In this document: positions 57,499 to 64,000 of the stretch, one piece after another
Layout of the letters: every line of letters begins with the position of its first letter
How positions within the stretch are numbered: position 1 is the first letter of the stretch
Source: Euryodendron excelsum
Taxonomy: Eukaryota > Streptophyta > Magnoliopsida > Ericales > Pentaphylacaceae
Length of the DNA stretch: 64,000 bases
Assembly (NCBI GenBank): GCA_033060915.1
Contig: CM065387.1
Location: 31,537,501-31,601,500, forward strand
Direction: 5' to 3'
Position numbers and translations under genes: made by a program
The notes under the pieces: generated by a model
What the model saw: the letters and a program-made list of their open reading frames with translations, nothing else
What the model was told of the DNA's origin: nothing
The model's database searches: none

Positions 57499-58393
57499 GT
57501 GAGTTTTCAAATTTTGTTGATTTTGATGTGTAAAACTTCGTTTGAATCATGTGAATAGTGGAAATTGATGTTTTGATATGCTTTGAAATATGCTTTGAAC
57601 ACTTTGGTGATGTTGTTTTTGCATTTTGATGGTTGTTTGATTGAATTTGAATGATTTTTCATGATTATGCGAAGAGGGTTTTCTGCAGGAATAGGGGATC
57701 TGTTCCGACAGGCATGGGCATTGGGTTTTCTGCCTATATTTTTGTGCAATGTGCCTTAGAAAAATTTATTTAACAACCGCATGAATTTTCGTGATTTTTT
57801 GAAAACTCGGTGAATTTTTTATTTTTTGAAAAATAGAAAAATATTTAGAAAATTAGAAAATTTTAGAAAATTCAAGAAATTGATAAAATTTTTAAAGTTT
57901 GAAATTTGGAAAAAGATTGGAATATTTTTGAAAACATTTGAGGTGATTTTGAAAAATTTTGGAAGATGTTTGAAAACCATTGATTTATTTGAAAAATAAA
58001 ACATGTGTTTTGAAAATTTTAAAAAATTGAAAAATGTGCACAGGTGCCATTGTCATGTGATTGTTGGAAAGTGCACATTTTGCATTTTGTGTTGATGTCA
58101 TGGGCGTTGTAGGGGCCATTCTTAAACGGGACTCTACCGAAATTTTTTAGAAATTAGGAAAAGAGTTGGTTAAAGTTTTAGAAATAAAATATTTTTTGAA
58201 GGAAAAAGGCAGAGAACCCTTGAGATGTGATTTAAAGTTGGAAAATCAAGATGTGCATGTAAGAAATTTGTTTTCACTTATCATTCGAAGTCTTTTATTT
58301 GTTTTGTTTGTGTTAGTTGTTTATTTTATTTTACTGTTATTTAAACTGCATGGATGGTATATTAACATCACTTACCTTGGCTTACCTTTTCAG
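57499..58393 (+). other. Putative 5'-UTR intron of the antisense PMD gene
   Basis: Donor GTGAGT at 57499 and acceptor TACCTTTTCAG ending at 58393, two bases before the ATG. About 895 bp, A/T-rich, collinear with the intron at 376-1321. The donor context lost one G relative to that copy (AAAGA/GTGAGT instead of AAGAG/GTGAGT), so splicing efficiency may be reduced. Confidence 0.55.
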
Positions 58394-58394
58394 G

Positions 58395-60245
58395 ATGGCA
58401 GATACAGGTGATGACGGTTCTGAGAGGAGACGCCGCTCGAGGAAGGCGGCCCGAACCGATTCTGCTGGCGGCTTTAGTCGATCTAGAGGTAGTCGACGAT
58501 CTACCGAACGATCCTCATCCAGTTAGAGTGGGCAGGGGAGTAGGCTACCTGTCGACCCTTTTCTTCCGGTTGAGCAGGCTTTTGCCTAGGAGATTGATGC
58601 CGAGGAGGAGGTACCGGGCCCTGGGGATCAGGTGACCGACTATGGGAGAGCTTCTTCCAGGCATAGGCAGACGGATGCTGACTTGGGGGATCTGCAGATA
58701 CCGGACGTCCCACCACTCGGGGATCTTGCCTACCACCCCAGCATGTATTCTAGACAGCACTTGCCACCTTCGCGGGTACATACAGCTTTCAGAGGGGCTG
58801 TTCATCAGGTTTTTGTGACCATGCAGCGGGCTGCCCCATCATATCGTGCCTTCTTGGTGGAGATCGGATTCGGCACTTTTATGGGATTACAGGCTAACCG
58901 CCTGAACCGGCATTTGGTACTGGCACTTGTTGAGAGGTGGTTCGGGGAGACTGGGACCTTTCATTTTTTCGGTTTCGAGTTAGGTCTCACTCCTTTGGAT
59001 TGGGCAATTATTACAGGGCTCTCCTTTGTCGGCTGACAGATCACCCTGCACCCAGTCAGCAGGGACGAGGCCTGTTTGCTGTTGGACTTGCCTCATCCTG
59101 AGCGTTCTGCTTTCCCAGTCTCTTGGATTAGTCAGGATAAGCGTACTTTTGCTACTGAGCCATCGCTTGCCAGGCGGGACATCATGAGACGGCGACTTGT
59201 GTTGTATATCATCTTTAGCTGCTTCTGCAACAACAACAAGTCACTCATGCCGTGCCGTTTGGTAAGTATAGTAGCCGATCTGGGAGCTTTGTCTGAGTTG
59301 GACTGGGGGTCCTTTTCTTTTGGCTGCTTTCTTCGATCGATGCGGGTTCGGACTTCTTCTCATTTGGGCAGCATGACTAGCTTTTGGCCTTTCTTTGTCT
59401 GGTGGAGTTATGAGTACCTGCCAGTACGTCGCCCTGTAGTTGTTGAGGATGATCTCTATCCTCACGCTTTGAGGTGGGCCCGTGACCGGGTAGCCCAGCG
59501 ATTGGAGATTACCGACTTTGTGACGCTCCGGGCTAACCTGGAGCTGATTAAGGCGAGGGATGTGACCTGGCAGCCCTTCATTGGATCAGTCCATTACGAG
59601 ACAGTCCTGTACCTGGTCCCGTTGTCCTTGTCGAGAGCTGCTTTCTCAGTGATGACACCTGGGAGTCCTATCTTGGAGAGCGACACTGGCGGCAGTTTCA
59701 TGAGGAGTTCCGATCAGCAGGAGCTCCACCAGAGTATATGTTTGGAGCCTTGGTGGCAGGAGTGCCTATCCCCTACCAGGAGCGCCAACCAGGTGTCGAG
59801 TTCTTGCTTCCTCCGGATACGAATTATGCTGCGCACTTTGGGGCTCATTCGATTGGTGCTTTCACCCGGTTTGAGGTAGTAGTCGGCGGGTACGCTGTTG
59901 GCCAGGAAGTGGTTGACTTGTGGCGCCGTGCTAGAGGATATGTGCCCCAGGCTGAGTTTACTGTTGTGAGAGACCAGAGAGACCAGTACCAGATGGAGCG
60001 GGACCAGCACCAGGCCGAGGTAGCTTCCCTAACGGCTCAGTTATCTCAGATGGGTGGTGGGGGGGGGGGGGTAAGTTATTCTCTCTTTGCTCCTTACTGC
60101 TCTGCTATTGCCTAGTTCCTTTTGTTTGCAGCTGATTTCGGTTCTGTCTTCCCTGCAGGATGGTGGTGCTTCGAGTAGTTATCCTCCTCCTCCGATGCTG
60201 GGTTTCGGGGATTTTGATCCAGATGATATCGACTTTGACCTGTGA
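58395..60245 (+). pseudogene. Antisense plant-mobile-domain (PMD) gene of T element
   Basis: ATG at 58395 starts a basic, Ser/Arg-rich N-terminus. The same frame then carries a PMD-like core: LVERWFGETGTFHF and LTPLDWAIITGL (about 58930-59030), RRRLVLYIIF, ELDWGSFSFGCFL, and FVWWSYEYLPVRRP (about 59390-59430). A coiled coil (RDQYQMERDQHQAEVASL, near 60000), a Gly run and an acidic C-terminus (DFDPDDIDFDL, stop 60243-60245) follow. The last exon needs removal of an intron at 60071-60158 (GTAAGT..CCTGCAG, 88 bp, phase 0). In-frame stops lie at 58524, 58587 and 59034, and a frameshift near 59640, so this copy is dead. PMD proteins such as Arabidopsis MAIN are nuclear; function in the element is unknown. 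Confidence 0.8.
60071..60158 (+). other. Short intron near the 3' end of the PMD gene
   Basis: The donor GTAAGT follows a run of 12 G. A T-rich stretch leads to CCCTGCAG. Both flanks stay in phase 0 and the downstream exon ends in a clean stop. An alternative acceptor (TTTGCAG at 60131) exists but would change the frame context. Confidence 0.65.
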
Positions 60246-60684
60246 GAGATGCCCCTTGTAGAGATTCTGATCCTCTTTTGCCCCTTGTTCCTGAGATGTA
60301 TTGATGTTAGACAGTTTTATTTTGCAGAGTTTTGTATAAGGATGGATATTTATGGTACTTAGATGCACGGATAGACAAATTCATATGATCAGAGGCATGT
60401 GATGTATGATGATGTTAGATATCTATTACATGAGTTGATGCTGATGACTTCTATTTCTACAGGGAGTTATATCCTATGTGTGCAAAGGCCATGCTGATTT
60501 TTGTTTTTTTTTTTTAACATATGCACAGGTTAGAAATATGTTAATAGAATGACACAGGGTGTTGTTAGCCTTATAGTCCTAGGAATGGTAACTCCCTCCT
60601 CCTTGGGTATTTAGCCTGTCTTCTAGCTCAACCTTACCTTGATTGGCTGATAGCACTTCGCACCTTTCTCAACCTTTTGATCAC
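60246..60684 (+). other. 3' flank of the PMD gene
   Basis: No coding signal. T-rich and G-rich sequence suited to a 3' UTR, with no obvious AATAAA. Ends at the start of LTR J; the five bases before it are ATCAC. Confidence 0.4.
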
Positions 60685-60922
60685 TGTAAGCACCCCATTT
60701 TTGACCGCTCGGCAGTCTACACTTCGTCCAGACTTGTTTTCAAGTCATTTTGGCATATTCCAATCGAAACCAATTCTCTAGGTCCAAATTCTGTCTTTCC
60801 ATCACGTCACGGGCCTGTCAGGCCCAAATAGAGGCAAAATGACCAAAATGCCCTTAGGGGCATTGTCCTTTCTTATTCCAATTCCAATCCCTCTCTCGAG
60901 ACAGTTTATTCCTCGAGACGGT

Positions 60923-61400
60923 CCGAGTAGCAAAACTACTCACAAAACTACTCACAAAACCGTTAGAGTAGCGGAAGTACTCAAAACCGTTAGAGTGGCG
61001 GAAACACTCACAATCCAGGCACGTCTCTTCGGAGACGGTAAGACCCCTTTCCAATCCCTCTCTCGAGACAGTTTATTCCTTGAGACGGTCCGAGTAGCGA
61101 AACTACTCACCAAGCCGTTAGAGTAGCGGAAATACTCACAAAGCCGTTAGAGTAGCGGAAATACTCACAAATCATCAACCCCGTCCGAGTAGCAGAAATA
61201 CTCCCAAATCATTAACCCCGTCCGAGTAGCGGAAATACTCAACTGTTAGAGTAGCGGAAATACTCAACCATTAGAGTAGCAGAAATACTCACAAAACCGT
61301 TAGAGTAGCGGAAATACTCACAAATAGGTCGATATAGGGAATTGGCAACAAATCCTTGTGTCACGACGACTGCCGTTAGAGTGGCGGAAACACTCAAAAC
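60923..61400 (+). repeat. Hairpin minisatellite GAGTAGCGGAAATACTC
   Basis: About ten to twelve copies of CCGTTAGAGTAGCGGAAATA plus CTCACAAA with variants. Arms GAGTA/TACTC enclose GCGGAAA. Other copies read GAGTGGCGGAAACACTC, with both arms changed together. Confidence 0.85.
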
Positions 61401-61487
61401 CCAGGTTAACACCCGTGTCTGTTAGCTCACTTCGGTGAAAAATGACCAGACTACCCTTAGGACCTTTTTTGAGACTTTCTAGTCAAG

Positions 61488-61975
61488 ATGACCATTTTGC
61501 CCCTAAGCATCCGAATGCCCCGGGAACCACACCGGCTTTAGGTATCAAACCGGTAACCCCCTGAGACTATTTTTATAGTATTCTCAATCTTCCTTTACCT
61601 TTCCGTATCATTCCGAGTCAGTTTCGGCCAACCCGGTACAAAATGACTGTTTTGCCCCTAGAGGGCCGGTCTCCCTCTTCGACCACACCGGCTCTGGGTA
61701 TCAAACCGGTAACCTCCTGAGAATACTTTTTATAGTGTTTTCGACCTTCCTTTACCTTTCTGGACCATTCCAAGTCAGTTCTGGCCAACCCGGTACAAAA
61801 TGACCGTTTTGCCCCTGGTGGGCCGGTCTCCTTTTCCGACCACGCCGGCTCTGGGAATCAAACCGGCAACCTCCGGGAACATTCTGAATAATGTTTTCAG
61901 ATCCCAAGTCTTCTTCCAGGACAATTCGAGTCTGTCCGGGTAGTTTCCTGGTCCGATTGACCGTTTTGCCCCTAA
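61488..61975 (+). repeat. Four tandem ~156-bp U3 repeats in LTR J
   Basis: ATGACCGTTTTGCCCCT-type starts at 61488, 61643, 61800 and 61957, spacing 155, 157 and 157 bp. Confidence 0.8.
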
Positions 61976-62222
61976 AGGCCCGGTCAACCTTTCCGACCCA
62001 CCTTATCTTCATTTTTCAAGTCAATACCTCCAGGACACTATTTTGAGTGTTCTTGCTCCTTTCCGGCCTTCCGGGTCATTCCCGACTCTTTCAAATCATT
62101 CCCGGACTTTTCGGAGTCACTCCTAGTGAAGCCCGGCTAAAAATTACATGGTATTCACTAGTACAGGAGCCCAAATCTAGTCAAAGATACGTTGCATGGC
62201 GACCTTAAACCTTTCCTAATTG

Positions 62223-62346
62223 GCTGGCGCCACTAGTAGTGGCACCAAGCCAAGAAATGGTCTGGCGCCACTCCTAGTGGCGCCAATGTAAAGTTTGCCC
62301 TGGCACCACTGCAACAGGCGCCAGGTTTGTCCTCCTTCTATAAATA
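62223..62346 (+). promoter_or_regulatory. Palindromes and TATA box of LTR J
   Basis: TGGCGCCACT/AGT/AGTGGCACCA (62224-62246) and the perfect 10-bp-arm palindrome TGGCGCCACT/CCT/AGTGGCGCCA (62263-62285) are followed by a decayed TGGCACCACT..AGGCGCCA copy and TATAAATA (62339-62346). Confidence 0.8.
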
Positions 62347-64000
62347 CAGAGCCTCATTCAACGTGAAGAGGGTCTACAAACTTAACCTAAAAATCCTATA
62401 TGTCAATATACAGAGCTCGAGCACCTCCAAAACCCTAGCCTCCCTAGGTTCTCCCAAACCCTAGCCACTATACACAAACCCTAGCCTCCTATACACTCAT
62501 ACACTCCCCCATACACTCATACACTAGCCTTTAACCATCCTTTGAAGACTTGAAGAGCTGCCATCCAAAGCTTGAAGACAACTCTTGAAGACTGAAGGTA
62601 AAGATCAAGACAAAGACCGAAGACCGAAGACAGCGCGCCGCGCAAAAATAAAGAAGACATATGGTAGGTTTTCTCTTTAATTTTCTGCACTTCCCCCTCT
62701 CTGTTCTCTCTCCAACCCACTTGGGTTTTCTCTATTTTAATCCCCCATCTCTTTCCCCTCCTTTCTTTGCATGCTTGAAACAAGGGGACTCCCGGTCCAT
62801 GTGTTGGATTGGGCTATTGGAGAGTCACCGTGTCGGGGGCTTTCTTCTAGTCTAACCAAAGACCACATGGGTCCGGCCCCCTTGATTATGTGGTAAAACC
62901 TTAACCTTGTATGTTCACGATCCCAAATTGAATTGTGCATATCATAGTCTTGCATCCTCCAAAATTCGTTTTCAAACTCGTTTTCAAAATCGTTTTCAAA
63001 CTTGTTTTCAAAATTGCATCAAATCTCTTTTTCAAAAACTTGTTTTCAAAACTACAATTCTAGGGTGATTCTAGCCTTTCCATGGCTAGGGTTGCTTTAG
63101 GAAAGTATTACATTACAAGTGACCTTTTTGGTCTATATTTTCAAATCTTATTGTTTTCCAAAACCACTTTCTTAAAGTGGTTCTAGCCCTTTTATGGTTA
63201 GAATCGCTTTAGGAAAGTGAGACGTTTTCATACTTTCCCAAAAACTCTCTCTTCAAAAATCTCTTCCTAAAAATCTCTTTTTCAACATACTTTCCTAAAA
63301 CTCTCCTCTTCAAAATTGTTTTCAAAAACTCCATTCCAAAATCTATTTTTCAAAACTCTCTTTTTCAACTCCTCTCCAAAATCTTTTCCTCAAAATTCAC
63401 TTTCTAAAAACACTCCCTAGATTCGCCTTCCTAAAAACTCTCTCCAAAAACCTTTTTAAAAAACTCTCTTTCCAAAATCTTCCTTCTAGAAATTTCCTCC
63501 CTAGGATTCCCCTTTTAGAAAACCTTCGTTTCCAAAAATGCATTTTCTAAAAACTCTTTCCTTAGAACCCCCATTAGGAAACCCTAATTTTCTTCCCAAA
63601 AAACATGGTTTTCAAACTTGCCCCAAACCTAGGTTTCCAAAACCTCTTGTTTTCACATCCAAACTATGCACATTTCCCAAAATCACTTTTCTACATCAAA
63701 ACTATAGTTTTTCAAATCTAGGGTTTCTAGAAACTCCCCTTTCCAAATCCTTACCAAATCTTACCTTCCCTTTAGGAAATCGAATCCAATCTACCCATTT
63801 AGGAAACTAGATCCCATCCTCCGTTTTTGGAAACAGAATCCAACATTTCTCTTTTAGAAACCAAATCCAATCCCTTCCTAATCCAAACCTTTCTTAATTC
63901 AATTCCTTCCTAAACCATAAGTTTCCTAAACTTAAACTTTAAATCTTTCCTTAAATTTCAAAATCCATCTCTTTCTTAATTCAAATCCTTCCTAAACTTC

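Larger units (their letters stand above)
60685..64000 (+). mobile_element. T-family LTR J, truncated by window end
   Basis: Starts TGTAAGCACCCC. Same subfamily as LTR I but in opposite orientation, so the two are not a pair. It contains two 81-bp units (about 60885-61090), a hairpin array (60923-61400), four 156-bp repeats (61488-61975), palindromes and TATA (62223-62346), the AAG-like/GTAGGT donor at 62664 and the start of the G-poor domain (63225 on). No polypurine tract precedes it, so it is a 5' or solo LTR. Confidence 0.85.

Noticed and set aside
58395..60245. An ordinary host PMD gene next to retrotransposons
   Set aside because: Its 5' intron and leader are collinear with a copy at the left end of the window that also sits next to a T LTR, so the unit belongs to the element family; this copy is also broken.
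61090..61330. CRISPR-like array
   Set aside because: Units are directly adjacent with short, similar linkers and no unique spacers; a plant LTR minisatellite explains it.
51892..64000. LTRs I and J as one element containing the PMD gene
   Set aside because: They are in opposite orientation, and only I has a polypurine tract next to it.

Overview
The window looks like nuclear heterochromatin from a large plant genome, most likely a flowering plant. I found no ordinary host gene, no rRNA or tRNA gene, and no bacterial-style operon. Almost every base can be assigned to nested LTR retrotransposons. The Ty1/copia Sirevirus-like element, the Ty3/gypsy chromovirus-like RT/RNase H fragment and the plant mobile domain (PMD) protein are all plant-specific. 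The species cannot be told from the sequence.

Layout. Positions 1-10990 hold pieces of one large gypsy-type family, called T here. Its LTRs begin TGTAAGC and end GCGCGACA and are about 4.2-5.2 kb when intact. The pieces are the 3' internal end of one element (1-1742), LTR A (1743-6370), a second 3' internal remnant (6371-7823), promoter-less LTR B (7824-10611) and a duplicated LTR tail (10612-10990). Positions 10991-22420 hold the end of a second family (D) with an LTR of about 3.7 kb. That LTR was split by T solo LTR C (15455-22114), which was itself split by an inverted copia solo LTR (17169-19528) with perfect 5-bp target duplications. A third LTR family (E) fills 22421-24663. A complete, very young copia element with intact TSDs lies at 24664-34525; it keeps gag but has lost integrase and most of the RT.

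An older T-like fragment (34531-35306) is followed by a complete T element at 35307-49708. It has 4.2-kb LTRs and 6 kb of internal sequence made of decayed tandem duplications, with no detectable gag or pol. After a second E fragment (49709-50337) comes a chromovirus remnant (50338-51891), cut by T LTR I on the minus strand (51892-57045). The 3' internal region of element I (57046-60684) carries a plus-strand, intron-containing gene remnant with a PMD domain, antisense to its host element. T LTR J (60685-64000) runs off the window.

How the parts work together. Three points recur. First, T elements carry an antisense gene between the lost pol and the 3' LTR; the copies at the two ends of the window share its 5'-UTR intron, but their coding regions differ. 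Second, three unrelated LTR families (T, D and copia) each place an array of short palindromes just upstream of the TATA box, each family with its own palindrome. Third, several hairpins are conserved between copies with both arms changed together: next to the polypurine tract, in U3, and in a CTACG motif shared by T and D. I treat the antisense gene and the palindrome modules as the most interesting content. All alignments were made by eye; boundaries marked by TG..CA ends or target duplications are firm, others are approximate.
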